A stretch of DNA of 64,000 nucleotides from Numida meleagris. Its lineage: Eukaryota > Chordata > Aves > Galliformes > Numididae. The DNA lies in assembly GCF_002078875.1 (NCBI RefSeq), contig NC_034412.1, forward strand, positions 13,454,995-13,518,994, given 5' to 3'. A program made the position numbers and the translations under genes. The notes beneath the pieces were generated by a model. That model searched no databases, had not been told where the DNA came from, and saw nothing but the letters and a program-made list of their open reading frames with translations. Shown here in pieces: positions 49,141 to 61,652 of this stretch (positions are counted from its first letter, which is position 1; each line of letters begins with the position of its first letter).

Positions 49141-52100
49141 CTATTGATTGAGCTAAATTGGCTTGGCAAATAGGTCAGCTTCGGAGCAAGTGCAGTGTGG
49201 TTGGAAAGGAGGGAGAGGACAGACCCTCTCAACATCAGTGAGCTATCAGATGGTGTTAACTGCCTTACTAACTGCCTTAGTTAGCTGCCTAACAACATCC
49301 TTCTCACTGCTCAAGTAGAGAATGTAGGGTCACACCCTGCTGTATACTCAATGACTTCAGGCCATAGTCTTAGTTTTCTTCAGCAACTGGAACTGATGAC
49401 TTTAAAATTATCTACTGAAGAGTCGCATGCTTGAGCTGCTCTGGAGCAAAGAGAATGGAGTCTTAAATCCATCAAGTTCATCCTGCATAGTGTTACGTAG
49501 TACTATGTAAACCAAATGTACTTGTCTTAAATGCTTGCCCATGGAGTTTTAATAGAGACTTTATAGCATTCAGATTACTGTAATAATGATACTAGAACTT
49601 GATTATCTTTATTTATAAAGCAATATTAAAAAAAACTACAAAACTCTTCATACTATGCTATAGGATGTAGTAAAAACTGAACTATACTTGTCAAGTGAGC
49701 AAAGAATATACTGCAGCGCATGTTATGCTTTTTCTACTTGTATTTGCTCACTTTTTACCATATTTAGGATATCTATGGGGCATCCCAATCATTAGCGCTA
49801 ATTAAAACACTTTAATGTTGTTTTTGTGTAAATGAAATTGTCATTTCATGTGGTGATTTTTGTCTTGCAACATATGTCACCTTCCTTTCTCTGTTTGCCT
49901 TTTTCCCCCTTTGAAGGGAGGCATATAAAATGGGTAATATCTTCTGTTTCAAGGCTGTTCTTAAAGGGTCCTTTGAATACACTGTATTTTCTTAGACTGA
50001 TGGGGGGGAAAAAAAAAAAAACAAAGTACCAAAACCACCAAATCATCTTGACCCTTTGAAAGCAAATTCACTGTCCAGGAAAAATAAGCAGGCAAATATA
50101 AATGTAATTTTTTCATCCTCTGATTTTTTTTTAATTTTTTAATTATCTGTTCTCATGACCTTGTTTTTTGCCCCTCTCCTCTTCAGTCACCAGGGTGCTT
50201 TCAGGGTAGGAACTGCAATATTGAGTAAGAGTAAAAATCTGGAGAGGGATTGGAGGTATTTGGGTGCTCCTCTCTCCCATTCCTATGTAAACCCCGATCC
50301 TGTGAATGTGCTGGCTTCCTCAGCTGGCAGTCCTGAAGAGCAAGTCAGGTTGCAGAACACCTCATGCAGGAGTGTGGCTGAGCCACAAGCTTGGGCAGGA
50401 CCAGATACTTGGAGGTTCCAAGTGGTTACAAGAAGGAGCAGAACTGGGGTGTCGGCTGTGGCCTTGGACATACAGGTGCCTCTGGCTGACCAAGGTTTTG
50501 ATCTAGTTTTGGAAATGGAGTATCTCCATGATTCGTAGGGCTCAAGTACTTTTTGAGTTTAGCCCTTGTTGGCTAACTTGCAGTGAACTAGGTCCTTCCC
50601 TGCAGGGCAACAAAAAAGCCTCTTCTAAAAATCTAGAGGTAGAATCACTACTTCAACTTGTATTGCTGGTAAAAATATTTCTAATACTTCCTTAACCCAC
50701 TGATATAAAATACTTCCTTTTAACTATTAGGAGTTGGCTTTCATGCCTATGTTGTATTTGTTAATTGCATATAAGCTCATTGAAATACTACAATTCCTAA
50801 GCTGAATTTACAGTAGCGCCAGTCTACTAAAATAAATTCTAATTATTTTTAAATGGCTATGACTTGGATACATGAAACAGAATGTATTTTCAATGTCTAA
50901 ATAAACATTCTGGGTATTTAGTTTTCATAAAAAAAAAAAAACCCTACCTTTGCCGTTGAGATGAGTATCATAATCTTATACATTATCAGTAAAGCAGAAA
51001 TTGAGCCCTATTCCCAGCTTCCCTCCAACCTTTGCAGCACCTGTGCACAATTACTGAAGTAATTCTTTGATGCAATGCTTTTTGAAGTATAACTTGGTTA
51101 CTAGATGGCTGTGGTTGTTTCAAATGGGCAATTATTTTTTATCATCATTGTAGGAATGAGGGAACAAGGTAGGCTTCCACTAAACATGTTTTCTTCTTTC
51201 CTTTTTTTTTTTCCTGTTTCATGACAGCGGTATTTAATTGTGGACAGTAAAGCTTATCCTGAACTTCTGCCTGGTTATTGCATTTCTTTACTACCAGTGA
51301 GCCATGGTGTTGGACAGCTGACTTGATGCTGCCCAGAAGAGGAGATATATTTCTTGCTTTCCTATCCCTCTCTACTTTTCTCCTTTGTTTTATGATCTCA
51401 GTTGCAGAGCTAGGGAGAGTAGCATTTTTATGGCTTGAGAAAGATGAGTCAGCTAGAAGGTACCTTAAACTCTGAAGAGAAGAAACTACATGATGTCTCT
51501 TTTAAGCTGTAGGCTAGATACTTTGGGGGTATACATGGTATTGAGAAATTTGTTACTACACAGTAATATACTTCACATTCTGGCAGCAATTTATTGAGAG
51601 AAAGGCTGCTAATGAGTTCTAGTAGGTGCTTAGAAAAGGGGAATTTTAATTTGGGGTACTATGCTTTCTTAATGAACTCTTTGTGATTTCAAGGCATAGA
51701 TATTTCGAATGTTCCTCAAACATCCAGTTTCTTATTACAGCAGGACTCTTTGTTACTTCTCTGGTTTTGATGTGCTCTCGCCTTCTCTGGGTTGCTGCCC
51801 AAAACACTGGGAACTTGAGTGCAACTCCAAACAGTACAGTAAACCTGCAGGTAACACAGTAATTACAGCAACTAGAAGTCACAGCATTGTTCAGAAGATT
51901 ACATAATTGCTTATTATTCCCAGGCAACTACATAAGCAAAGCAATGACCTCCTCTGGATGCATTTCGCTGTCAGCTCTCATGATTTATCCCAACCTGCTT
52001 AGGGCAGTGTTGTGGCACAGAACAGCTTTGGTCTGCACTCCCAGCAGGGCCTAGCACTGCCTGGCTATCTGCCGTGGCTCGCCAGGTGCCCTTGCCTCAC

Positions 52101-54089
52101 ACTGCTGCTGCAGGCCTGCCCCAGTGCATGAGCATCCTAAGGGGGATTTCATTCAATTTAGGCAAAGGTAGGTCTCTGAAATCACTCCCTGTTCTCAACA
52201 TACCTGTTAATAAAAGTATTCAGTGAAAGATTTTAACTTAGATAAATGTTTCTGCTGGTCTGGTGCCAATTTTTTTTCTTCTGGAGTACCTAAATGTGGC
52301 CTGGACAGGGCTCATCTCCCTGCTGGATATCTGAGATATTGGAGCAGTGATGGCCATTCTCCAGCAGTAAGATGGTACTGCTGAATGAGTGAGATGGTGA
52401 GACAGTGTTAATGCTGAATACTAATGGTGAAAGGATGGCTGCGCATTCGCAAAGAGGACTGAAGTATTGATTATGTCTTCTGTGTAGGTTTTCCAGCTAG
52501 TGTTGATGTTTATGTAAGGAGTTGACTAATTTCCTGAAGATAGGAGCTTATTTATGGGTTATGGTTCTACTGTTTGTGTACAGGGGTCTTGAATAAGCTT
52601 TCTTACGTTATCAGTTTATTTTATGACAGTAGTATACTTACTAAACAGGGCAGATTTTTGAGAAATCTTGTCTTTCTCAAACCACGCTGATTCTCTTTAT
52701 GGAAAGAATTGTGAGTTCTCCTTGCAGTATTCGTTATTCCTCTGTCTCCAGATACATAATTCCTAGTGCTCTTTCCAGGTACCTGTCCTACCTACTTTAA
52801 GCTTGGGCAAGTTGTTAGGGAACTCCTTAAAGCTGTGACAGAAAAAGAGTAAGAGCTCATCAAGTTTCTTTCCTGTATTGTCTTGCTCTCTTTTTTGCCA
52901 AGTCTTTGTAGTTCCAAGTTTATACAAATTTATGTGCTGTGTGAGGTGCTTGGAGGAAGTATATGCTAAGTAATAGGCCCCTTTCAGCTCAATAGATGAT
53001 AAATCAAGGGATGATCTATAATGTTCATCCTATCTGAATTGCCATCAGCTGGTCTTTGTCTTGCAGCTGAGTTTCTTAACATGCCACTGGGAGCATGGCA
53101 GTGCAGGTAGAGCGCAGAGTATCTCATGGAGACAGGTGTTATTTCATGCTTTGATATTAATCACCTGAAAACAGTTGTCAATTTGCGGCATTATTCTGTT
53201 CAAATGCTGACATGAAATAAAAGTTATAGTTTTCTGTAATCTCTACATGCTGTCTCCCCTCTGCTGGGAGAGGAGGGGGTAGGTTTTGTTGTTTCAGAGC
53301 ACAGTTTCTTCTCTAAATGCATCTAAATCCAATTCCTGCTTGGAAGGCTGATCATGGGAGAGGATCTTCTGGTGCCAGTCCTGGGTGTTTTCCATTTTCA
53401 TAGATTCAGATGAGTTTTATGTATGACTGTGTAGATATGAAGCACTTGGAATGATTAGATTCTGTGCCCAGAACAATTAATCCAGCACAAACAGCTGTGG
53501 CCAAAGATCCTTCATGGATCTGTGATTGCGTGTTGTGAAAATGGAGATACTTTGAGTGCCTGCCTTTTATTTTTCCAGAAGAAAAGGACTTGTAAAAAGT
53601 ATACTTGTTATTTTCTTCTGTTCAGAAAAGGACAAGAGTGGTTTTAATTTTTGATATTCTTATTGCTAGAGGCTGAATTTCCATTTAATAACTGTTCTTC
53701 TACACTATATTCTAATGTTGACACTAGAAATTATATTTCGGGAGAAACTGCATTCAGAAGAGAAATGAATGATTGTGCATTTCAAATAAAACTGTATTGT
53801 AAGTCTATCACTTAGCATATAACAAAGCTGTCAGTCTTTACCCAGTGCTGAAAGAGAATCATTTGTGGCAGTAATCACCGAAATCTTGGCATCTAACTGT
53901 GGCACCTAGATTAAGAGCTTTGTTAATCAGTAGAGAATAGTACTTACTTTCAGAGTCTATTCAGATCTGTTAGTAGAAACATGCTCTGAAGCTCACTGAT
54001 AAAAGGGGGATGAGGTGTTTGTCCTTAAGTTGAGTATGGTATGGTCCAGTCCTTTGTGCTCTTCCCCAGTACTGTCTGGACTAGAAAGA
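49141..54089. other. Unannotated AT-rich non-coding DNA
   Basis: About 5 kb without a supported gene. A G8/A13 junction run is at about 49999-50021, an A-run near 50930 and T-runs near 50124 and 51203. Frames at 50155-50538 (127 codons) fall in a locally GC-richer patch but resemble no family. The patch 52010-52140 is also GC-rich without a known signature. Confidence 0.55.
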
Positions 54090-54703
54090 GAAAACAATTT
54101 GAATCAGAAGGGTCCTTTACAGGCCATCTGGTCCAACTTCCCTGCAAAGAACATGGATGTTTATAACTTGATCAGGGTGCCCAGAGCCCTGTCCAGCTTG
54201 ACCCTGAGTGTATCCAGGGATGGGGCATCTACCACCTCTCTGGGCAACTTGTTCCCATGCTTCACCTCACTTAACATTTAAAAAAAAAAAAACAACAAGC
54301 TTTTTTCTTGTATCCAATCTAAATATCCACTCTTTTAGACTGAAACCATTTCTCCTTGTTCTGACACAACAGATTCTGCTAAAGAGTCTGTCCCCTTTTT
54401 TCTTACAGCCCCCCCTTTAGGTATGAAAGGCAGCTCTCAGGTCTCCCCGGAGCCTTCTCTTCTCCAGGCTGCACAGCCCCAGTTCTCTTAGCCTGTCCTT
54501 GTAGGGAGGTGTTCCATCCTTTGGTCATTTTTGTGGCCCTCCTCTTGATGCACCCTAACAGGTCTACGTCTCCTGTTCTGAGGATTCCACATCTGGATGT
54601 TGTACTCCCGGTGATGTCCCACCAGCACAGAGTTAAGGGGCAGGATCACTTCCCTGGACTTGCTGGCCATGCTTCTCTTGATGCAGCCCACGATACAGTT
54701 GTA
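54090..54703 (-). mobile_element. CR1 LINE 3'-end fragment, about 610 bp
   Basis: From its left edge it reads as the reverse complement of CR1: GTCCTTTACAGGCCATCTGG, GGGATGGGGCATCTACCACC, CTCCCCGGAGCCTTCTCTTC, TCATTTTTGTGGCCCTCCTC and TGCTGGCCATGCTTCTCTTG. On the minus strand 54488-54691 stays open and begins with GCIKRSMASKSREVILPLNS, the C-terminal region of CR1 ORF2 (reverse transcriptase protein). A run of 12 A (54281-54292) disrupts the 3' untranslated part. The extreme 3' tail octamers are missing or mutated. Inactive. Confidence 0.94.
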
Positions 54704-57700
54704 TATTGAGAAGAAATGAAATCCTATTTATATTCCACTATCCCACATGAAATGACTGATGATTGTAGGCAGAAACACATGATATTCTTAGCATATGGCA
54801 GTAACAAGGTTTACTCAAGTTACATGAATTACTGATTCGTGGTTCTGAGTTATAGCTGCTAAAGTTTTTTTTTTTTTCCTGTTAGCAGCTGCAGATAACT
54901 GGCATCCAAGGGATTTAGAAAATCACAAAATAAGTCCTCTGCTTCTGCAAAATGGCCTCAATGGTTTGGAGCAATAATAAAAAATTAATATTTAATCATT
55001 ACTAATCTCTCTAGGAAAATGAGAGAATGTTAAAGAACTAATGCAGGTCCTAGCCATTGTGCATTATTTAGGCAACCAAATTTAGTCAACCACACACTTT
55101 TTTCTTTTCTTTTTTTTTTTTTTTAAATGAGCTTTTATTCTTGTCTTGCTCCAGCAGAAGTTGAGGAAATGAATTGAGCACTGGGAAATAAAGTTCTGAA
55201 AAAGCAAAAGGACCATGACGGTTAAAAGTTCATGATCACCTGGGAAAATTTCTCTGAAAACCCGAGTTCTTTTCCTGGATTTCTAAAAAGGCAAATATTT
55301 AGCAGTAGCAATACTTCTTGTATTTGACAATGGTATGAACACTAGTGGAAGCTTCTGAGTCCAGAATGCAAGCAGGAAGATGGAAAATTGGATAATATTT
55401 AGGAAAAAAAACCTCTTATGCCTATTGATATTAAGGAGCTGCCTTAGATGTTTAGATATAATGCAGGACAAATATTTCAGTCACATTTGGAAAAAGTTAC
55501 CTTTTTTTTTTAAGAATATAATCACACTTAAATTTGACACTACTATTGCTGTGTAAATGTTGCTTTCAGTAGCAGAGCAACAAGCAAAATTATACATTTA
55601 TTTCAAGCAATTCCTTTCTTCTTCAAGAAAATAGGCAGTAAAGTAGTGGAAGAAATGCCAACGGTCAATAAACCATATCCATGGAAGTTATTGGAGCCAA
55701 TAATGATGCATCTATCACAGATATACTTTTCAGCTATATCCTTCAATACTGATGATAGATAGTTATTGCTTTATTACTGAAGAATGAGAAATGCAAACTA
55801 ATTTGATAGAGGGAGAGGGGAGAACAAACAAAAAATATTTCACTAAAAATGAGCCAATCTATCCAGAATTATGATTAAATATTTATTTTAATAAACTTCA
55901 CTAATTAAAATAAAAGCTTTCTGATTACTGTGTTTTGCTGTATGTAGCCAATCAATGAGACTACACTATTTTGGCCTTGTCAGAACCTCAATGCTATCAT
56001 GTTTGTGTAATGGAAAAAAAAGTTTTGTGCAAACTGGCACACTATATACCATAAACATGATGAGTTTTCAGCTTCTTCAGTGTTTTTATTCGGTGAGCAT
56101 TAGGCTGGTTTGATTTTAGTTTCAAATAATCCACAAAGGTCACATTTAATTAAAATTTAAAATTTCCAGTTGCTGTTTGATGTTTAACTTGATTAAATAA
56201 ATAACAGCAGAGTGTGTTTAACTTAATTCCTCTTTTAAGGCTGTGGAAGAATGCGGAATCCCTGTGACATCAGTTCATCTGTTAAACATTTTTTGTGATG
56301 AAGCATCCAGTTTATTTGCAGTTAAATATAGTAGAGAAGATCTTTCCATGAGTTACTCTACAAAGTCCAGTTCCACATGCAGATATTCATAAATTTACTT
56401 AAAATTGTATTTAAGCAAAGAAAAGGCACAAAGACTATGTTTTGTTTGCCTCTTGCTTAAGCATTTTTACCTCCTGAGTGCCACAGGCCATGAACATGGG
56501 ATGAGAATTTAATTTATTTTCAAGAAGTTAAAATGTAAGCTATAGACTAAATCCCATTTACGATTATGGGAACAAATGTAATGCAGGTAGTGAGCCTTAA
56601 GCAAAATCATGTATTGAAAAACTCCACTATGGAACTAGTCACATTACCTGTCTTTGCCCTGGAGAGAGGATCTTATAGCTCATGGAGGCTAGGGGCAAAT
56701 GTGTTCCATGTTATTTGTTATCCATTGACCTTTCTTAGGAAGATTTCACTTTATTTCTCATGATTTAGATTTTCATATGTGAATTGATGCAGAACTGAAA
56801 AGTGTGCTTAAGAAGAACTGTAACCAAGTAATTAACTTCCACCACAAGTCATTTTAAAAAACAAAATTGTTCTGCTCCAAAGAAGAGCAAGGAGGGTGAA
56901 GGGGTTTGTGTTGGGAAAGGTTTTTTTAAACTAGGAACATGGCCATTTAAATTATCACAAGGGTTATATAGATTCTGAAGCAATGTTCTAAAAGAACTCC
57001 CAGCTTGTTTTTTGGTATGATGTTTGAAAATGTAATCTCCATGCTTTACAGCCTGATCAATATGAGTGTTGCTTTTGTATTCCGAAGTCATTCCTAATCA
57101 AGTATTAATATTGAAAATAAAAGAAGAAGAAAAAAAGGAACAAAAAGCCTGCCTGAACATAAAAGGTAAAGCACCATTGTTGAACATCTTATATACACTG
57201 GTGCTCTAGAGTTATTGTGTTAAGGAATTAAATCTGTTTCTGCCAAATGATTCAATCAGTTAAGTGGATACTTTGTATTACCGTGCAAATGGAATTGTAA
57301 AATGCAATTGTCAGGTTTAGAAAGTCTAAAACACAGTATTATGAGCTTTTCCCTTCTTTCATTCACTTTTTCATTTCTTACTAATTAATTTCCTGATTAA
57401 AGTCTGAGTGATGATCTTGTTTTCAAGGTAGGACGCTGACATAAGAGCAGAGTCATGCAGGTGAAATAGATTACCTACTAAACTTGTACAGAGACTGTTT
57501 TTAGCTCATCTGGAAAAATCTTAATATATTTTAATTCTTGCTCATGGTGACTCAAATACAGAACACTAATTCTGCTGGGTTGCAAATATTTCAAATAAAC
57601 TGTAGAAACACAACTAAATGTTTTCTAAATCTCAGAGGTGATTCTTCAGAGCTGTAGTTACTAATAATGGAAAATAAGGTTTAGATTTAAATGTCTTCCA

Positions 57701-60700
57701 CATGCACAGTCCCTGACTGTCTCCACTTTTTGGCTTATTGACAGAAGAAAAAAAAAAAAAGAAGAACCCAGGACCCCTTAAATTATAACTACTTGCCTTT
57801 AGGAAAAGAAGTGCCAGCTGGGTAGTTGGTATTTTTCTGTACCAAGGCATTTATTTGTTATTTTCAGGTTTCCCTGCTGACAGTATTTATTGGCATTTAG
57901 ATGTCTAAGATGAGAATTCCTGTTTTCATTCCATTTTTCTGGTTGCTGTATCTTTGTTCTGGCATCTCTTATCTGACATATTATTTACATACTGCTTTAC
58001 ATACAGTTCAGTGGTTATAGTTGCTGGCTCCTGACAAATTCCTGCGGTTAAATCAGGGGCCGGATTCTCCAGCTCATAATTCCTTATTTCTGTCATGCTT
58101 TACAACAGAAAACTAGCTAGCTTCAAGGCTAGGGGAAATAAATTAGGACAATTTTGCATAAAACGGAGTTCAGATTTGATTGTCCATTATATAACGATCT
58201 CCCTTACCCGTCCAAAGCATTAGGCATTTGGCGTTGATAGAGGAGAGGATTCTCAGAACGTTGCTGTAGATCTCCAGGCAGAAGTGGGTGGTAATCCTCC
58301 TGCCTAGTTTAGCCCAATCAACAATCTAAACTCAGTGATGGTCTCTTTACATATATTATTGTTTGCCCATCTTTTAAACAAAGAGAATGATCTTTCTCAG
58401 GTTTTCTGACTGAGAACAAGTAAAAAATATATATCAGCATAAGGAAGAGGACCAAAATCCCAGCTCTCTCAAGAAGCTATTCAGGATATAGCAGGGTTTT
58501 ATGTGATAATATTCTGCCCACACCAGAACCAAGTGAATGACAAGATTTATGTGTTTTATACTTCAGGAATTACAATCTTCTCAAATATCAGAAAAAAATA
58601 TTTTCAGGCTACAGGGAATTAAATGAATTTTTCAGCTATATAACAGGATTTTTCTTGACATGAAATTGAACTATACCTTACATTCACACAATTTATTTGT
58701 CATAGGCCTATACTTCTTTAATTTCTTATGTTTATATTTCCTGGAATTGCTTTTACAATGTATGTTTTACTGGAACTGTGTCATTTATCGAGCCTGTACA
58801 TTTCAACATAGCACATAAAAGAAAAAGAGAGGGGGAAGGAGTAGGAGGAGAAGCCAAATCTATGCTGAGAAGCATGGTTACTGGATCAGCCAACTCCTAC
58901 GGAGTAGTTAGGCTTTTTTTTTTAAGCTAATAACTTAATTTCCTTTTTTGTTGTTTTGACTGCCTTCAAAATGGAACTTAGTAATGTTCAGGTGTAACTG
59001 GCTTAAGAGATCTTAGTTACTTTTGAGATGTCTACCTAAGATAATTGTGGTGTTTGTTATTTCATGCTAGTTTACAACATTTTTGAAATCTTTCTTGAAT
59101 CAATTCAGCTGCTGTCTGTGGTGGGCTGGGGGAGAGAGGAGTAAGGGATTTCTGTTGTGTAAAGCTGAATTCTACTTGTTGGCTAAACAGCACAGAAGCT
59201 GAGAAAAAGGTTTCTGTCTTCAGGTCTTGCTGCAAATCAGCGCAGGCTGCATTGCTTGTTCAACTGCTCACTTCATTTTACAAAGCCTAGTGTAGTGTTT
59301 GGGAATAAGACTGGCGTGGGTTTGCTTCAGTTTTGGGCAACAATTACATAAGAAAGGTTTAGTCCAAGATGGACTAACTACCTCTAAATATTGGCAATAC
59401 CCCAGCCTCTCCCACCTCTGCTGACCTAGAGGTTTGAGAAGAGATCCTGAATTAACTTCTGCCAGCTGTTGGCTCTGAATGCTTTTAGCTTATAGGTTTA
59501 TATACAGCCTTCCCCCTTTTCAAGAAGTGTGTGTGAAATATAGGAATAAAGGTGCTAGGACCACCGGTGTACTGTATCAATACAAACACTTTTATGAGAA
59601 AAGCTACTTAGAAGATATAATAGCATTATTATGCAGTGTCAGACCTCTAAATAAGAATGGATATTTTTTAACTCATTAGCCAATTCTGAAAGCATTCAGT
59701 AAATGTGAAAACCATGATCTATTTATTTATTTTGACTCTTCTAAAGATTGCCTTCCTCAACCATGTTTTCTCTTGCAAATAGACTGATAATGTGGCCTTT
59801 CTATGACCTTGTGGGCTAATAAACTCTGTACCCATTGCGACTTGATTAGTTAATGATACCTTGATTAAGTTAAATAAATGGGTTGGAACAATACTGTATT
59901 CAGTTAATCCTCATTTTCAGCTAATTAGTACTGCTGCTAATGCCTGTAATTCAAGATATGTTTTTGTGTTATGATATGCTATTTGTTTTAAACCGGAAAG
60001 CTAGATTTTTCAGACTCAAATGCGCTTATTAAACCAAATGAAATTATATTTTAACCTGTTAATCGGTGGCACTGGGTATGCATTTTTACACACACAGGAT
60101 AATCTGTACCCTGCTAGCACATAAAGGCAAGGTTTAGCTCAGCCTTGTGGGGCTGTCCTGCATGAAATTCTCTGTAAGATCTGGGGCAGGTAATGGAATA
60201 GAATCAGCGGGGTGTGGAGAAAGGAATTCACTGCTTTGTTGGGCTGTTGCTCTCTCTAACTTTTGACTATTTGCTAGACCACAAGAAATTCAAGACAACT
60301 TCATTTTTTCTTTGTTTATCTCGTTGTTTTTTTTTGTTTTGTTTTGTTGTTGTTTTTTTTTTGTGGCTACTTCTGAGAGTGCCTGGCATTAATCATATTT
60401 TGCAAAACCCCCAAATGGTGTTATTGTGCTGGAGGTACAAATTCTTGCTAAAGATCAAGGTCGGTTAAAAATGCTGTCTCTTATTGCTTGTATTTGCTTC
60501 TGTAAAGACAGCAGTTGTTGTGCACTGTTCTAGAAGTGATAGGTGTAGAGATCTAATTCTGCTTCACAGAGAATTTCAGCATGTCAAAATCTGGCAGCAC
60601 AGACAGTGGTTCTGAAGCCTTCCTTGTAGGGCAGCTTTCAGTGGAGCTCCGTAACTTCAAGATGTCAAGTTTCTTTAAGAAGTGTTTTATTTTCACATTA

Positions 60701-61133
60701 TTATTGGATAAATTTTAATGTTAAAATACAATAATGTATGAGATGTGTAAAAACTGAAAATGCCATCAATGAAATGCCAACCTGATGCACAGTTTACAGT
60801 GAATTAGTCATTTTCTTGTTCAGAAATGCAAAAATGACAAATTTAAGCTATAAGCAATGTCTTCTTGTTGTTTGGTATGATGAGTGGTCCTAATCTCTCA
60901 ATAAGCAACTTTTTCTATCAATAATGGCTTAATTCAGATGTTTACATATGATCGCTATCAGGCAATGTCAAGCGAGTGGGAGGAACTCAAAAGAAAAGAC
61001 CAATTTGTACCATCTGTTCCAGAAATGTAAGCTGAGGTGATGCTGTAAAGCAGAAAGCCAAACTCTTAAGTCTGATGGGGTGATCGGTAGTTGTTTTACG
61101 TAAGTGTTAAAAGTCATTTGTTTTGTTTATGCT
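54704..61133. other. Unannotated AT-rich non-coding DNA
   Basis: About 6.4 kb with no supported gene or repeat family. T-runs lie near 54867, 55107 and 55503, an A-run with G near 57748, a purine-rich patch at 58816-58853 and a TTTTG-rich patch at 60326-60362. Two AT-rich stretches (about 55940-56250 and 59755-59965) have the unrepetitive look of conserved non-coding DNA, but this cannot be tested here. Confidence 0.55.
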
Positions 61134-61647
61134 TGTCCTGGTTTCAGCTGAAGCAGTGTTAACAAAACACCAATGTTTGGCTGTTACTTAGTGATGGGAG
61201 CACAGCTGGGCCCCTGCTGTGGGAGATCTGCTACCATGATGGTGTTGCAACGAGGGGAGTCCAAGCCAGGACAGATGCCTGAATTAGGTTATCCCATATT
61301 ATGTGGCACCATGTGGATGGCCACTGAGCTGTGGGGAGTTGGCGGGGGCAGCTGCTGCCCTGGGGTTGCTGGTGTCAGTCGGTGGGTGTTGAGGCCTTGC
61401 ACTGCTGGTGGGCAGTTGTATTGCTGCTGTGCATTGGTCAGCAGGTGGTAATTGCATTGCGGCTACATATATATATATCTTGTTATCATTGCACGTTTGT
61501 TTCCATTTTCCTCTTCTATCTTAGTAAATAGCTTTTATCTCAACCCACGAGTTCTATTTTGTTTCCAATTCTCTTTCTCATCCCACTTGGGGGAAAGTGA
61601 GCAAAGGGCTGTGTGCTGTTAGCTGCCTGCTGAGCTAAACCATGACA
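61134..61647 (+). mobile_element. Solo LTR, avian ERVL-type, with intact 5-bp target duplication
   Basis: The LTR begins TGTCCTGGTTTCAGCT and ends GCTAAACCATGACA, giving the TG...CA termini of retroviral LTRs. The five bases before it (61129-61133) and after it (61648-61652) are both ATGCT, a perfect target-site duplication of the length typical of ERVL-class insertions. It is about 514 bp and belongs to the same family as the LTR at 25608 (shared start, ATTGGTC, GGTGGTAATTGCATT, TCTCAACCCACGAGTTCT, TCATCCCAC and AAACCA blocks). A (TA)n patch is at about 61468-61478. No internal viral sequence is present. Confidence 0.9.
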
Positions 61648-61652
61648 ATGCT

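Noticed and set aside
50155..50538. 127-codon plus-strand frame preceded by CTCCTCTTCAG
   Set aside because: The acceptor-like string is common; the translation has no recognisable family, and other frames overlap it on both strands.
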